49,986 nt of DNA from Pseudooceanicola endophyticus (GCF_018760365.1 NZ_JAHIAB010000019.1:16728-66713), one strand, 5' to 3'. Shown: positions 18,055 to 28,499, counted from the stretch's first letter. Notes: generated by a model from the sequence alone, not told the origin. Numbers and translations: made by a program.

Positions 18055-18981
18055 TCAAAGACAGGTATCCGAACGGATATCTCCGGGGGGCATTTGGTCA
18101 TATCCGCCCTGGGGCGCGGCCAGAGTGGCCAGATAGGCGCCATAGTCGGTCTTGCCGAAGCGCGCGGCCTGGGCCAGCAGGGCCGGCGTGTCGATCCAGC
18201 CCTGCTGGAAGGCGATCTCCTCGGGGCAGCCGGTCTGCATGCCCTGGCGGTCCTCCAGGGTGCGCACGAAATTCCCGGCATCCAGCAGCGCCGCATGGGT
18301 GCCGGTGTCCAGCCAGGCATAGCCGCGCCCCAGCGTCTCGACCTCAAGCAGGCCGTCACCGAGGTACATTTCCAGCAGCGAGGTGATCTCAAGCTCGCCG
18401 CGGTTGGAGGGGCGCACGGCGCGGGCGCGGGCGGGGGCGTCGCCATCGAGGAAATAGAGTCCGGTCACCGCGAAGGGCGAGGCGGGCTCGATCGGTTTCT
18501 CGGTGATCGAGGTGACGCGACCGGCGGCATCGAAGCCCAGCACGCCGTAGCGTTCCGGATCGCGCACCCGGTAGCCGAAGACAGTGCCATGGGGGCGGGC
18601 ATCGGCGCGTGCCAGCAGCCGCGCCAGCCCGTCGCCGTGGAAGATGTTGTCGCCCAGCACCATGGCCGAGGGGGCACCCGCCAGCCAGTCCTCGGCCAGC
18701 AGATAGGCCTGGGCCAGGCCGTCGGGACGGGGCTGGATGATATAGTGCAGATCCAGCCCCCATTGCGACCCGTCGCCCAGAAGGCGGCGGAACTGCGGCT
18801 GGTCCTCGGGGGTGGTGATAATGCAGATCTCGCGGATGCCGGCCAGCATCAGCACCGAAAGCGGGTAGTAGATCATCGGCTTGTCGTAGAGCGGCAGCAG
18901 CTGCTTGGAGATCCCCAGCGTGATCGGCCAGAGCCGGCTGCCGGTGCCGCCGGCCAGAAGAAGCCCCTTGCGGGAGGTCAT
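18055..18981 (-). CDS. rmlA: Glucose-1-phosphate thymidylyltransferase
   Basis: Makes dTDP-glucose from dTTP and glucose 1-phosphate, the entry to dTDP-L-rhamnose. The 308-residue protein starts with the nucleotidyltransferase loop KGLLLAGGTGSRLWPIT, then KQLLPLYDKPMIYYPLS, VLGDNIFHG and the EKP segment, and ends with the family helices. It is slightly longer than typical RmlA (about 290 residues) by its C-terminal tail. The ATG overlaps the rmlD stop (four bases), so it is the last gene of the rmlC-B-D-A operon. Allosteric control by dTDP-rhamnose is a family property. Confidence 0.95.
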   Translation of the reverse strand: MTSRKGLLLAGGTGSRLWPITLGISKQLLPLYDKPMIYYPLSVLMLAGIREICIITTPEDQPQFRRLLGDGSQWGLDLHYIIQPRPDGLAQAYLLAEDWLAGAPSAMVLGDNIFHGDGLARLLARADARPHGTVFGYRVRDPERYGVLGFDAAGRVTSITEKPIEPASPFAVTGLYFLDGDAPARARAVRPSNRGELEITSLLEMYLGDGLLEVETLGRGYAWLDTGTHAALLDAGNFVRTLEDRQGMQTGCPEEIAFQQGWIDTPALLAQAARFGKTDYGAYLATLAAPQGGYDQMPPGDIRSDTCL

Positions 18982-19880
18982 GCGCGGTCCTTTCCGGCGC
19001 GCGCCTGGCCGGGCCGGGCCAGCGGTGCCATCTGATCGAGGATGGACGAGAGCCCGGCGCGCCAGTCGGGGCGCGGCAGGCCGAGGATCTGTTCGGTGCG
19101 CAGGCAGTCGAGCCGCGAGTTGCGCGGCCGGGGTGCCGGGGTCGGCCAGTCGGCACTGGCGATCTCGTGCACGGCGACAGAGAGGTTGGCCTGGCGGAAG
19201 ACCTCACGCGCGAGGCCGGCCCAGCTGACATCGGGGGCGCCGGCATAATGGTAGGTGCCGGATTTCTCCGGCATGTCCGACAGCTGGTCCACCACCGAAA
19301 GGCAGGCGCGCGCCAGGTCGTCCGCCGGGGTCGGGCCGCCCACCTGGTCGGCGACCACCCGCACCTCTGCGCGCGCCGCCGCCGCCAGCATGGCGGTGAC
19401 GAAATTGCGCCCCCGGGCCGAGATCACCCAGGAACAGCGCAGCACCGCATGGACACCGCCGGCGGCGCGCACCGCCGCTTCCCCGGCCAGCTTGCTGCGC
19501 CCGTAGGCATTGAGCGGCGCCGGGGCATCGCCGGGGGCGAAGGGCCGGCTGCCCCGGCCGTCGAAGACGTAATCGGTGGAGGGCTGCACGAAGGGCAGGC
19601 CCCGGGCGGCGGCGACCCGGGCCAGGGCGCCCGGCGCTTCGGCATTGACGACATGGGCCTGCGCCTCGTGATCCTCGGCGGCATCGACGGCGGTCCAGGC
19701 GGCGGCGTTGATCACCCCCGAGAGCGGACGGCTGCGCGCCAGGTCCTCCAGCAGGCGGGCGCAGCCGGCGGGATCGGAGAGATCGGCCACGCTGCGGCCC
19801 AGGGCCAGGACCCGGTGGCGACCGATGCGGGCCAGCGCATGGCCCAGCTGCCCCTGGGCGCCCAGCACCAGGATGGTCAT
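18978..19880 (-). CDS. rmlD: dTDP-4-dehydrorhamnose reductase
   Basis: The last step to dTDP-L-rhamnose: NAD(P)H reduction of dTDP-4-dehydrorhamnose. The protein has 300 residues, starting at the ATG at 19880 ([16 protein letters not shown], the Rossmann loop). Further family marks are [12 protein letters not shown], the STDYVFDG segment, the catalytic Tyr-Lys pair in [11 protein letters not shown] and [13 protein letters not shown]. An upstream in-frame extension to 19967 has no family match and would overlap rmlB heavily. Start and stop each overlap the neighbours by four bases, giving tight translational coupling. Confidence 0.94.
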   Translation of the reverse strand: MTILVLGAQGQLGHALARIGRHRVLALGRSVADLSDPAGCARLLEDLARSRPLSGVINAAAWTAVDAAEDHEAQAHVVNAEAPGALARVAAARGLPFVQPSTDYVFDGRGSRPFAPGDAPAPLNAYGRSKLAGEAAVRAAGGVHAVLRCSWVISARGRNFVTAMLAAAARAEVRVVADQVGGPTPADDLARACLSVVDQLSDMPEKSGTYHYAGAPDVSWAGLAREVFRQANLSVAVHEIASADWPTPAPRPRNSRLDCLRTEQILGLPRPDWRAGLSSILDQMAPLARPGQARAGKDRA

Positions 19881-20950
19881 TGCAGCACCGTGCCCTCGGG
19901 GCGGAGGGCGGCGGGGCCCAGCCCCAGCCGCTGCCCCAGGCCGCCGCGCGCCTGCAGCACCCGCCACCAGCCGGGATTGGCCAGGAACCAGTCCACCGTG
20001 TGCGCCAGCCCCTGGTCGAGGGAGACCGAGGGGGTCCAGCCCAGCTCCTGCCGGATGCGGGTCGCGTCGATGGCATAGCGGCGGTCATGGCCGGGGCGGT
20101 CGGGAACATGGGTGATCAGCGTGGCATGGGGCAGGGCGCGGGGGCGGCGGTCGTCCAGCAGGGCGCAGATCTTCTGCACCAGCTCCAGGTTGCTGACCTC
20201 GCCGGTGCCGCCGATGGCATAGCGCCGCCCCGGTTCGCCCCGGCGCAGCACCGTCAGCAGGGCGCGGGCGTGATCCTCCACGTAGAGCCAGTCGCGCACC
20301 TGGGCGCCGTCGCCATAGACCGGGATCGGCTTGCCGGCCAGCGCCTGCAGGATGGTCAGCGGGATCAGCTTTTCGGGGAAATGATAGGGCCCGTAGTTGT
20401 TCGAGCAGTTGGTGATCAGCACCGGCAGCCCATAGGTTGCCCCCCAGGCCCGCACCAGCTGATCGGCGGCGGATTTCGAGGCCGCATAGGGGGAATTGGG
20501 CGCCTGGGGGCTGTCCTCGCTGAACTGCCCCTCGGGGCCGAGGCTGCCCCAGACCTCGTCGGTGGAGACCTGGAGGAAGCGGAAGCCGGCGGGCCGGCCA
20601 CGCGCCTGCCAGTGGCTGCGCGCCGCCTCCAGCAGGTAGAAGGTGCCGGTGATATTGGTGTCGATGAAGGCATCGGGCCCGTCGATCGACCGGTCGACAT
20701 GGCTTTCGGCGGCCAAGTGCAGCACTGCGTCGGGGCGGTGGCGGGCAAAGATGCGTTCCAGCAGGGTACGGTCGCGGATGTCGGCGCGTTCGAAGGCATA
20801 GCCGGGCAGCCCCTCGACCGGGGCGAGGTTGGCGGGGCAGGCGGCATAGGTCAGCGCGTCCAGCACCACCACGTGGCAGCCCTCTTCCATGGCCAGCCGG
20901 GCGACCGCCGATCCGATGAACCCCGCGCCTCCGGTGATCAGCAGCTTCAT
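19877..20950 (-). CDS. rmlB: dTDP-glucose 4,6-dehydratase
   Basis: Converts dTDP-glucose to dTDP-4-keto-6-deoxyglucose with bound NAD+. The 357-residue SDR protein begins [18 protein letters not shown], has the catalytic stretch STDEVWGSL (Thr-Asp-Glu) and the YAASKSAAD Tyr-Lys pair, and [17 protein letters not shown]. The ATG at 20950 overlaps the rmlC stop by four bases; an in-frame start 15 bases further upstream is also open but lies deeper inside rmlC. A C-terminal extension of roughly 30 residues ([12 protein letters not shown]...) goes beyond the usual end. Second gene of the rml operon. Confidence 0.95.
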   Translation of the reverse strand: MKLLITGGAGFIGSAVARLAMEEGCHVVVLDALTYAACPANLAPVEGLPGYAFERADIRDRTLLERIFARHRPDAVLHLAAESHVDRSIDGPDAFIDTNITGTFYLLEAARSHWQARGRPAGFRFLQVSTDEVWGSLGPEGQFSEDSPQAPNSPYAASKSAADQLVRAWGATYGLPVLITNCSNNYGPYHFPEKLIPLTILQALAGKPIPVYGDGAQVRDWLYVEDHARALLTVLRRGEPGRRYAIGGTGEVSNLELVQKICALLDDRRPRALPHATLITHVPDRPGHDRRYAIDATRIRQELGWTPSVSLDQGLAHTVDWFLANPGWWRVLQARGGLGQRLGLGPAALRPEGTVLQ

Positions 20951-21516
20951 GCGGCGGCCTCCCACAGGAAGGGAGAGGCCAGCCCGCGCAGGGGCGGGGC
21001 GGCGGCGTCGCGCTCCGAGAGCACGGCAGGCCCGGTCAGCCGCCAGGCGATGCCCAGCTCGGGATCGTCCCAGCGAAGCGTGCCCTCGGCCGCCGGGTCA
21101 TAGGGGGCCGAGCATTTGTAACAGAGTTCGCATCCCGCCTCGCGGGTGACGAAGCCATGGGCGAACCCCTCGGGGATCAGCAGCTGGCGCCCGTTCTCCT
21201 CGCTCAGCTCCTCGCCGTGCCAGTGTCCATAGGTCGGAGAGCCGCGCCGCAGATCCACCGCCACGTCGAGGACGCAGCCGCGCCCGCAGCGCACCAGCTT
21301 GGCCTGGGCCCGGGGCGGCGCCTGGAAATGCAGCCCCCGCACGGTGTTGGGCGCCAGCGAGAGCGAGCGGTTGTCCTGCACGAAATCGGTCAGGATGCCG
21401 GCCCGGGCCAGCGCGGCCCGGTTCCAGGTCTCCTCGAAGACGCCGCGGGCATCGGCATGGCGGCGCGGCGTCAGGACAAGCAGTCCGGGCAGGGGGGGCG
21501 TGGCGATGTCCGGCAT
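20947..21516 (-). CDS. rmlC: dTDP-4-dehydrorhamnose 3,5-epimerase
   Basis: A cupin-fold epimerase acting on dTDP-4-keto-6-deoxyglucose. The 189-residue protein shows [12 protein letters not shown], the FVQDNRSLS segment, NTVRGLHFQ with the catalytic His, and [11 protein letters not shown] and [11 protein letters not shown] near the active site. I chose the ATG at 21516, with GGAG five bases upstream, over the TTG one codon before. It is the first gene of the rmlC-B-D-A operon; galE lies 116 bp upstream on the same strand and may share its transcript. Confidence 0.94.
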   Translation of the reverse strand: MPDIATPPLPGLLVLTPRRHADARGVFEETWNRAALARAGILTDFVQDNRSLSLAPNTVRGLHFQAPPRAQAKLVRCGRGCVLDVAVDLRRGSPTYGHWHGEELSEENGRQLLIPEGFAHGFVTREAGCELCYKCSAPYDPAAEGTLRWDDPELGIAWRLTGPAVLSERDAAAPPLRGLASPFLWEAAA

Positions 21517-21632
21517 CAAGGCTCCAGCGGCAGTCGGAGGTGCGGGACCGCGCCTCCCTCCCCGGGAACCAAGCCGGAAAACGATTAAGATCTACTTTCG
21601 CCACGCCGGAGACAGGCTCCGGGACCTGCGCC

Positions 21633-22616
<984 letters not shown>

Positions 22617-23256
22617 AACGTTTGCTCCATTATTCATGTAGGGGGCCGACTGCCGTCATCCTGCACCGGAAGGGCTGTCCGGGCGGGTGCGGGAAAGGAC
22701 CTGGCGGCGGCCAAAGGGGAAAGGTCATCGCTGCGCCCGGCCTGGCATCTTGAACATTCTGAAATGTCTCCCGGAACGGGCGTGAAATCGATGGAAAGGA
22801 AAAATAAGCCTTCCCGGGGACTATGTCGCAAGCCCGTACCGCTTGCCACCCTTGAAGTGGCCGGAAGGGGCAATAAGGCCCGCAGGGGAATCTGTGCCGC
22901 AAGGGGATGCCGCAGCGTCATGCAGCTTGCCGAAACCGCCGGTTTTCTGGGCAGGAGCAACTTTTTGCTGCCCCCCGGACCCGGCTGGAGACCTGCCACC
23001 CGACTTGACCATTCTCTTTTCTTTTCAACATGTTTTATCGAAGGCCCAGACAAGCGGCCGGGGCTGCCGCAGGAGGCGGGGCAAAATTAGGGAAAAGTTC
23101 ATTCCGGCGTCTCTCGACACCGGGGAGCGGCCCGTTTAGACAGGGCTAATAAAGTATAAACTAAAGCACCTGATCGTCGGTTTCGCAGTATGGCAGTCGG
23201 CGCGTCTTTTAACGTTTGAAACGTGATATTCATTTAACCCTCAAGGAGGTGGTTCC
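22617..23256. other. Divergent galE / exoY intergenic region, 640 bp
   Basis: An unusually long gene-free region between galE (minus) and the priming transferase (plus). No small gene is supported. The part nearest exoY (23130-23240) is AT-richer than its surroundings and holds a 13-base palindrome at 23212-23224. This is the probable control region for the polysaccharide priming step. Confidence 0.6.
23212..23224. promoter_or_regulatory. Palindrome ACGTTTGAAACGT upstream of exoY
   Basis: A perfect 6+1+6 inverted repeat 32 bases before the exoY GTG and 18 bases before its ribosome site. Its position fits an operator for a dimeric regulator. No regulator gene is near, and the binder is unknown. 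Confidence 0.5.
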
Positions 23257-23955
23257 GTGAAGACGATTGATCCTTCCACGCTTACCGATTCCAAGATGGC
23301 ATCCCCGCGCGCCTGGCGCGCTTCGGTGCGAAGCCTCAGCGACACCATGTACACCCGGTTCGTCAAAAGGGTGTTCGATCTTGTCCTCGCGCTGATGCTG
23401 CTTCCGGTCCTGCTGCCCGTCATCGCTGTCCTGTGGATCCTCATTCGTCGGGACGGCGGGCCGGGCTTCTTCGGACATCGCCGGCTGGGCCACAACGGCA
23501 AGAGCTTCCGCTGCTGGAAAATCCGCACCATGGTGGTGGATGCGGAAGCGCGGCTTACGCAGCATCTGGCCAACAATCCCGAGGCCGCGGAAGAATGGAA
23601 GCGCGATCAGAAGCTGACCAACGACCCGCGGATCACCAAGCTGGGCCATCTCCTGCGCGCCACCTCGCTGGATGAGCTGCCGCAGATCTGGAACGTCCTG
23701 AAGGGCGAGATGAGCTTTGTCGGCCCGCGTCCGATCACCCGTGACGAGATCCGCCGCTACGGCAAGTCCCGCGTCGCCTACCTGTCGATGCGCCCCGGTC
23801 TGACCGGGCTGTGGCAGGTTTCGGGGCGCAACGACGTCACCTATGACGAGCGCGTGGCCATGGATGTGGAATATGCCAAGAAGGCCTCCTTCCTGATGGA
23901 CTGCAAGCTTCTGGTGAAGACCTTCAACGCCGTTCTGGGTCAGACCGGGCGCTGA
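23257..23955 (+). CDS. exoY: ExoY-type priming sugar transferase (polyprenyl phosphate hexose-1-P transferase)
   Basis: Transfers a sugar 1-phosphate (galactose for ExoY itself) to undecaprenyl phosphate at the inner membrane, starting each repeat unit. The 232-residue protein has one membrane segment (about 38-64), then the bacterial sugar transferase domain: FRCWKIRTM, a KLTNDPRITKLGHLLRATSLDELPQIWNVL core with the Asp-Glu catalytic pair, MSFVGPRP and RPGLTGLWQVSGRN. It lacks the multi-pass N-terminus of WbaP/WcaJ. The GTG start follows a near-perfect AAGGAGG (23243-23249) with seven bases spacing. It is monocistronic, with a palindrome upstream and a terminator downstream. Confidence 0.94.
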   Translation: MKTIDPSTLTDSKMASPRAWRASVRSLSDTMYTRFVKRVFDLVLALMLLPVLLPVIAVLWILIRRDGGPGFFGHRRLGHNGKSFRCWKIRTMVVDAEARLTQHLANNPEAAEEWKRDQKLTNDPRITKLGHLLRATSLDELPQIWNVLKGEMSFVGPRPITRDEIRRYGKSRVAYLSMRPGLTGLWQVSGRNDVTYDERVAMDVEYAKKASFLMDCKLLVKTFNAVLGQTGR

Positions 23956-23984
23956 GCGTCCCGTCCCTTCCCACTCTTTTGCAG

Positions 23985-24013
23985 CGACCGGGCCCTGCTG
24001 GGCCCGGTCGTTT
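23985..24013. terminator. Terminator between exoY and the beta-helix gene
   Basis: CGACCGGGCCC (23985-23995) pairs perfectly over 11 bp with GGGCCCGGTCG (24000-24010), loop 4, followed by TTT on the plus strand. It sits between convergent genes, so it may serve both. Confidence 0.8.
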
Positions 24014-24028
24014 GCGTTGTAAGCGGCC

Positions 24029-25603
24029 CTAGTCCCAGGTCTGATCGACGGGCATCCGGACCCACTGGTTCGGCGCCACGCAGATATAGGCATAATGGGC
24101 ATCGCGCGCGATATCCCCGGGCATTCCGGGATCGTTGGGCGTGCGCGGCGTGGCCACCCAGACCTTTGCCGAACGCATCGGGGCGTTCCGGTGGTCGCCC
24201 TGCTCGGTTCTCTGCTGGAGGAAGCCTGCGCTCTTGCGGCTCACCCGGGTGTGCACATCCTGCTTGCCCATCGCATCGAGCAAGACCGGACCGTCGAGGT
24301 TGTCCCCGAGGGAGACACCGGCCCCGCGGTTGCCGAAATTGGCGAAGGACACCTCGTAATGGCCGCCGGCGTCGAAGGCAAAGCCTTCCCCCGCCCCCGA
24401 GGAGATGTCCCCCTCGAAACGCAGGCCATCCGCCGAACGTCCGTTCAGCGCCTCGGTCTTGACGCCGACCTGCCGCGATGAGGTACTGTTGAGCTGGAAG
24501 GCGTAGAAGCTGCTCCAGTAGAAGGCGCCGCGGATATGCATGAGCGGGGCGTCGGTCTTGACCCCGACCGACCCGGCCCCGTGCATCAGCAGGTTGAAGA
24601 AGGTCAGCCGCCGGATGGCGTTGCGGGTTGCGTGGCAGACGATGTCGAGACCGGTGCCATAGGGATAGACGATGCGGCAGGCGAAGAAGTTGCACAGGTT
24701 CGTGGCATCTCCGGGACCATAGCTGTCGATGATGACCGCCGGAGCGCCACTTTTCAGGTCTCCGCCGCCACGGCTTTCGATATTGTAGAAATCGCATTCC
24801 CGTATGAAAGCCGGCCGGATTTCATTTCCGTCGATCGGATGCCCGAAATGGAAATGCGTCCCCTCCAGGCATTCGATATAGATGTCGTGCCAGCGCATCC
24901 GGTCATTGCGCCCGACACAGCGAATACCATTCTGTGGCCCGCTGCCCAGATCACGCGATGACCGGACGGAAAAGGCTGCCAGCGTCAACCCTGCCGTATC
25001 GTTGGAGAGGTTGACCCGGGGGCCCTGGTTCGAGGTGTTTATGAAATTGCTTTCCGTGATGCTCATGAACCAGCCGGAATAGCCGCCCATCGGCTGGAAG
25101 ATGGTGTAGCGAATGCCTGCCCCCCGCAGGGTGATGGCGTCGGAGATCTCCAGTTCACTGCCATAGCGATAGGTGCCCGCCGGCAGTCGCAGGATCGCAC
25201 CGGTCTTCTGAGCCCGGGCGATGGCCCGGTTCAGCGCCGGAGCATCGTCGCTCTTGCCATCGCCGCGCACGCCCAGGGCATGAACATTGACCTCTGACAG
25301 CCCATCGAGGACCAATGCCAGCTTCACCCCTGTCGCGGTCTGAAGATCGAAATCGGCCTCCTGCGGCGACAGTTCCGTGTACCAATAGGGGCCGGCCACC
25401 CAGGGGCTACCGACGCCCATGGCGGGGCGGGTGCTGCACAGCATTTGCTCGATCGAGGCAAAGGGCAGCTGGCCGAGGGGGTGGCCGCCGGGGGTCATGC
25501 CGTCATGGACGACGGCCAGGTTGCGCTCGGTATCCAAGGTGATCGACCCTGCCAGCGCGACATGATTGCCGTCGTGGCGGCAGAGAGGAGGGTGGTCGGT
25601 CAA
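24029..25603 (-). CDS. Phage-tailspike-like right-handed beta-helix protein (pectate lyase superfamily)
   Basis: A 524-residue protein. Residues 1-45 (ITLDTERNLAVVHDGMTPGG) look like the N-terminal domain of phage tail adhesins. From about 105 a pectate-lyase-3 type domain starts with ALGVRGDGKSDDAPALNRAI, followed by a parallel beta-helix (about 140-440), and the end has the motif YICVAPNQWVRM. No signal peptide is visible. The start is TTG at 25603 with AGGAG eight bases upstream. It is paralogous to the protein at 26588-28408 over the whole helix (shared GYSGWFMSITE, GRNDRMRW, ECLEGTHF, ECDFYNIESRGGG and GDATNLCNF). Likely functions are cleavage, modification or binding of the exopolysaccharide. 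Catalytic residues cannot be assigned with confidence. Confidence 0.85.
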   Translation of the reverse strand: MTDHPPLCRHDGNHVALAGSITLDTERNLAVVHDGMTPGGHPLGQLPFASIEQMLCSTRPAMGVGSPWVAGPYWYTELSPQEADFDLQTATGVKLALVLDGLSEVNVHALGVRGDGKSDDAPALNRAIARAQKTGAILRLPAGTYRYGSELEISDAITLRGAGIRYTIFQPMGGYSGWFMSITESNFINTSNQGPRVNLSNDTAGLTLAAFSVRSSRDLGSGPQNGIRCVGRNDRMRWHDIYIECLEGTHFHFGHPIDGNEIRPAFIRECDFYNIESRGGGDLKSGAPAVIIDSYGPGDATNLCNFFACRIVYPYGTGLDIVCHATRNAIRRLTFFNLLMHGAGSVGVKTDAPLMHIRGAFYWSSFYAFQLNSTSSRQVGVKTEALNGRSADGLRFEGDISSGAGEGFAFDAGGHYEVSFANFGNRGAGVSLGDNLDGPVLLDAMGKQDVHTRVSRKSAGFLQQRTEQGDHRNAPMRSAKVWVATPRTPNDPGMPGDIARDAHYAYICVAPNQWVRMPVDQTWD

Positions 25604-25920
25604 GGCCTAGGCTCCTGTTGTAAGGCTGGGCTGCCCGGACGGGCCGGGGCAGCCCGAAGGAAGAATGGCAGAAGGGTAGGGCAAATCGTCGTTCCGAAAA
25701 AGTCGTCTGCCCTGTCACATACGCGCCATCGCGCGCATCGCACGGCAGGCGGTCGGCCTGCTGGGGCTGGCCTTGCAACCCTTCCGATTAATGTCATGGA
25801 AACGCCATGCCATTGAAACGGTATTTTATTTTTTGAATGCAATCCTCGGTGGATTATGGGAAAATGGGAAATGTCGACCCCGGGGGTCACATAAATTCCC
25901 TTTCTTTTATGGAGGCCGTT
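25604..25920. other. Divergent intergenic region with a 9-bp hairpin and AT-rich tract
   Basis: This region lies between the minus-strand beta-helix gene and the plus-strand small secreted protein gene. It holds a hairpin at 25628-25655 (GGGCTGCCC against GGGCAGCCC, loop 10) in the leader of the beta-helix gene, and an AT-rich tract at about 25810-25900 that probably carries the promoter of the small gene. No clear -35/-10 pair could be fixed. Confidence 0.5.
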
Positions 25921-26226
25921 GTGAACCTATCCGTTTCCGGAAGACTCTGCGCATTTCTCTCCTGCCTCGTCACATTGGGCCCAACGGTTGCCGAAGCGGA
26001 TCAGCCGAATAGTGTCGCCATCATCGGTGGTCATGTCATTGCAAGGGGGAGACTGGGGGAGGCGATCAACGAGGCCTTTACCGCAGCCGAGAACATGGGC
26101 CTCGGAGAGTCCGAGCTGATCAGGATCTATATCGTCAGCAATGGAAAATATATCATTACCGTCGCAGGGACGAATTCGTCCGGCGACAGGATCCTGTTGC
26201 CCTACAGTACCTATATTACCCATTAG
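25921..26226 (+). CDS. Small secreted protein of unknown function (second copy type)
   Basis: A 101-residue protein. I place the start at the GTG at 25921, five bases after GGAGG (25911-25915); this gives a proper signal peptide (MNLSVSGRLCAFLSCLVTLGPTVAEA, cleavage before DQ). Longer in-frame starts from 25837 would put 28 polar residues before the signal. The mature part is about 75 residues with AINEAFTAAENMG and GKYIITVAGTNSSG. The pattern N-x-A-(F/L) ... GK-xII-x-VAxxN matches the small protein at 17467-17781, suggesting a divergent pair. It lies between two tailspike-like genes. Function unknown; a periplasmic or extracellular role follows from the signal. Confidence 0.78.
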   Translation: MNLSVSGRLCAFLSCLVTLGPTVAEADQPNSVAIIGGHVIARGRLGEAINEAFTAAENMGLGESELIRIYIVSNGKYIITVAGTNSSGDRILLPYSTYITH

Positions 26227-26587
26227 ACCCGTTCCGGGTTCTCTGGGGGCAGACCCCAGGGGCCAGGACCGCGGGTTTTTCTGGCTGCACAGATGGGAAG
26301 GGGCGGTGTCAGGCCTGTTCCGCGACGCGACGGCTCTGCGATCCTGCGCTGACACGCGGGCGGCCTCCGCGTCTGTGGATATTCCGGCAGGAAGACCCTA
26401 CTAGCTGGAGTAAAAATCATATTATAACTAACATTATGTAATTTAATAGCATGGCAGGCGTGGAAGGCAGCCTGATTGCGTCGATAAAACGCCCCCTGCA
26501 CATGTGCCCGTGATCACGCTCTTGCCATGTGCTGCCTGTCGGGGTGCCGCCCTTCGAAACGAAGCCGAAAAGCGGCACCGGATGTCC
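26227..26587. other. Gene-free convergent region with an AT-rich island
   Basis: Between the small secreted protein and the end of the second beta-helix gene. A short hairpin (CTGGGG 26243-26248 with CCCCAG 26254-26259) follows the small gene. At about 26405-26452 there is a very AT-rich island, unlike the GC-rich surroundings, of unknown role. No gene is supported. Confidence 0.5.
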
Positions 26588-28408
26588 CTACCAGGGGGTG
26601 CTGGGGCAGCGGACCCAGTTGTTTGCGGAAACGCAGACATAAATGTAGCTGCTGTCTGCTGCCACTTGCCCGGCCCGTCCGGTCGAACTCTGGCTGGTCG
26701 GCTTTGTGGTCGTCCAGGTCGAGACATCAATCCAGTTGCCATTTTGATCGGCAAAGACGGGGCGATTGTAGTTGTTGTCGAAATAGTACTGGTAGGGTGT
26801 GGGCGTGACCGGCCTGGAGCTGTTGCCGCCGCCGACGGCCAGCATGACGCTCTCCCATCCCGTCGATCCCGTCCCTGCTCGTTTCACGTAAAGGCTATCG
26901 CTGTCCCGGTCCGTGTCCTGGGACGTCTGCACATAAAGCGATCCGACGGGGGCCGAAATCTGGCCTTCAGGAGCCAGATCGCCATGGGTAATGTGGGGAC
27001 TGTCGTTTTCTCCGCCCAGGATGATCTTGTCCAACCGGGCCGGCAATGCGGCGTTTCCGGTCTGCAGGCTGGATACGTGATGTGCCGTATTCGCATGGAA
27101 CGAGGTCGTGGGAACCTGTCCCATGGTGTCGATGATGATCGGGCCGGCCACGTTGGCCCCGACCGTGAAGTCGACCCCCGCCCCGGCAAGGCCGGTACAG
27201 GAAATGTAGATGTCCTTGGCGCCGTCGATATCAAACGTGTCGCCCGATCCCGAGGAAATGTCGGCCCAGAACCGGTGCCCCTGCGGGATGTAGCCGTTTT
27301 CGGCCTGCATCCGGATGGCGCTTTGACCTGCATTCGTGCTGTTGCCCTGCAGGCTGTAGAAATCGCACTGACTGACACGGCCACGCAGCCGCATCAGCGG
27401 ATCCGTGGCCGTGATGCCCGTGCTGCCCGGGCCATGCAGCAGGAGCCCGAAGAACTTCAGGCGCCGGACGGCCTGGCCGGTGGAGTCATTGCGGAACTCG
27501 ATCCCGACCGCATAGGGATAGACCATCCGCATGCCGTAGAAGTTGCACAGGTTCGTCGCATCTCCCACGCCATAGCTGTTGAACACGATAGCCGGGCTGC
27601 CAGTCGAGCTGTTGCCGCCGCCCCGGCTTTCGATGTTGTAGAAATCACATTCGCGGATGTAGGAGGCGGCCGGATTGCCCTCCGAATTCGTGCCGTTGCT
27701 GAAGCCGAAGTAGAAATGCGTCCCCTCCAGGCATTCAACATAGACATTGCGCCAGCGCATGCGGTCGTTGCGACCGATGCAGCGGATGCCATGCTGGGCG
27801 CCAGTGTTGAGATCGCGCGACGAGCGGACGGAGAAGTCCATCAGATGCACGCCGGATCCGTCCTTGCTCAGGTTGACGACCGGTCCGTTGTTCGAGGACC
27901 CCACGAAATTGGTCTCGGTGATGCTCATGAACCAGCCCGAATACCCGTCCATCGGCTGGAAGATCGTACGCCGCAGCCCTGCCCCGCGGAAGATCAGCGC
28001 ATCGGTGATCTGTAGTTCCGAGCCATAGCGGTACACCCCCGGCGGCACGACCAGCATGCCGCTCGAGTTCTGGACGACTTCGATGGCCCGGTTCAGGGCC
28101 GGGGCGTCATCGGTGATGCCGTCTCCCGTCACGCCGAAGGCCCGGACATTGATCTCCTGCAGGCCGTCGGTCACGACGTACAGCTTGACGCCCCCGACCG
28201 TCTTCACGTGATAGTCCGTCGCCGCGACCGAGGCCTCCTCGTAGCGGTAGCCGTTGCACTCCCAGAGGTTGCCTTCCCCGAAGGGCGGGTACTCGCTGTT
28301 CAGCAGCGCGGTAGGATCCTTGAAGTTGATGGCGAAGCGCCCATCGAGCAGGCGGAAGGACGGGTAGTCCTTCGAATAGGATGCGGATGACGAGTAAATA
28401 ATTGCCAT
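26588..28408 (-). CDS. Phage-tailspike-like right-handed beta-helix protein, paralogue 2
   Basis: A 606-residue protein starting at the ATG at 28408 (MAIIYSSSASYS, GAGG six bases upstream). The N-terminal 85 residues differ from those of its paralogue at 24029-25603, while the pectate-lyase-3 domain (RAFGVTGDGITDDAPALNRAI near 89-109) and the beta-helix are closely related. After the helix there is an extra C-terminal region (about 440-606) with LYVQTSQDTDRDSDSLYV and a final YIYVCVSANNWVRCPSTPW motif shared with the paralogue. No signal peptide is seen. It is transcribed toward 26588, 170 bp downstream of wzc on the same strand, with two hairpins between. A polysaccharide lyase, hydrolase or binding role is inferred from fold and context. 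Confidence 0.85.
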   Translation of the reverse strand: MAIIYSSSASYSKDYPSFRLLDGRFAINFKDPTALLNSEYPPFGEGNLWECNGYRYEEASVAATDYHVKTVGGVKLYVVTDGLQEINVRAFGVTGDGITDDAPALNRAIEVVQNSSGMLVVPPGVYRYGSELQITDALIFRGAGLRRTIFQPMDGYSGWFMSITETNFVGSSNNGPVVNLSKDGSGVHLMDFSVRSSRDLNTGAQHGIRCIGRNDRMRWRNVYVECLEGTHFYFGFSNGTNSEGNPAASYIRECDFYNIESRGGGNSSTGSPAIVFNSYGVGDATNLCNFYGMRMVYPYAVGIEFRNDSTGQAVRRLKFFGLLLHGPGSTGITATDPLMRLRGRVSQCDFYSLQGNSTNAGQSAIRMQAENGYIPQGHRFWADISSGSGDTFDIDGAKDIYISCTGLAGAGVDFTVGANVAGPIIIDTMGQVPTTSFHANTAHHVSSLQTGNAALPARLDKIILGGENDSPHITHGDLAPEGQISAPVGSLYVQTSQDTDRDSDSLYVKRAGTGSTGWESVMLAVGGGNSSRPVTPTPYQYYFDNNYNRPVFADQNGNWIDVSTWTTTKPTSQSSTGRAGQVAADSSYIYVCVSANNWVRCPSTPW

Positions 28409-28499
28409 GGCGGACCTCACAAGACGCACGCCGTGCCGCAATCTGCGCACGGTCTCCGCTGGGAGGGTCCCCGCTTTTGGTAAATGTCGGCTGAGGTCT

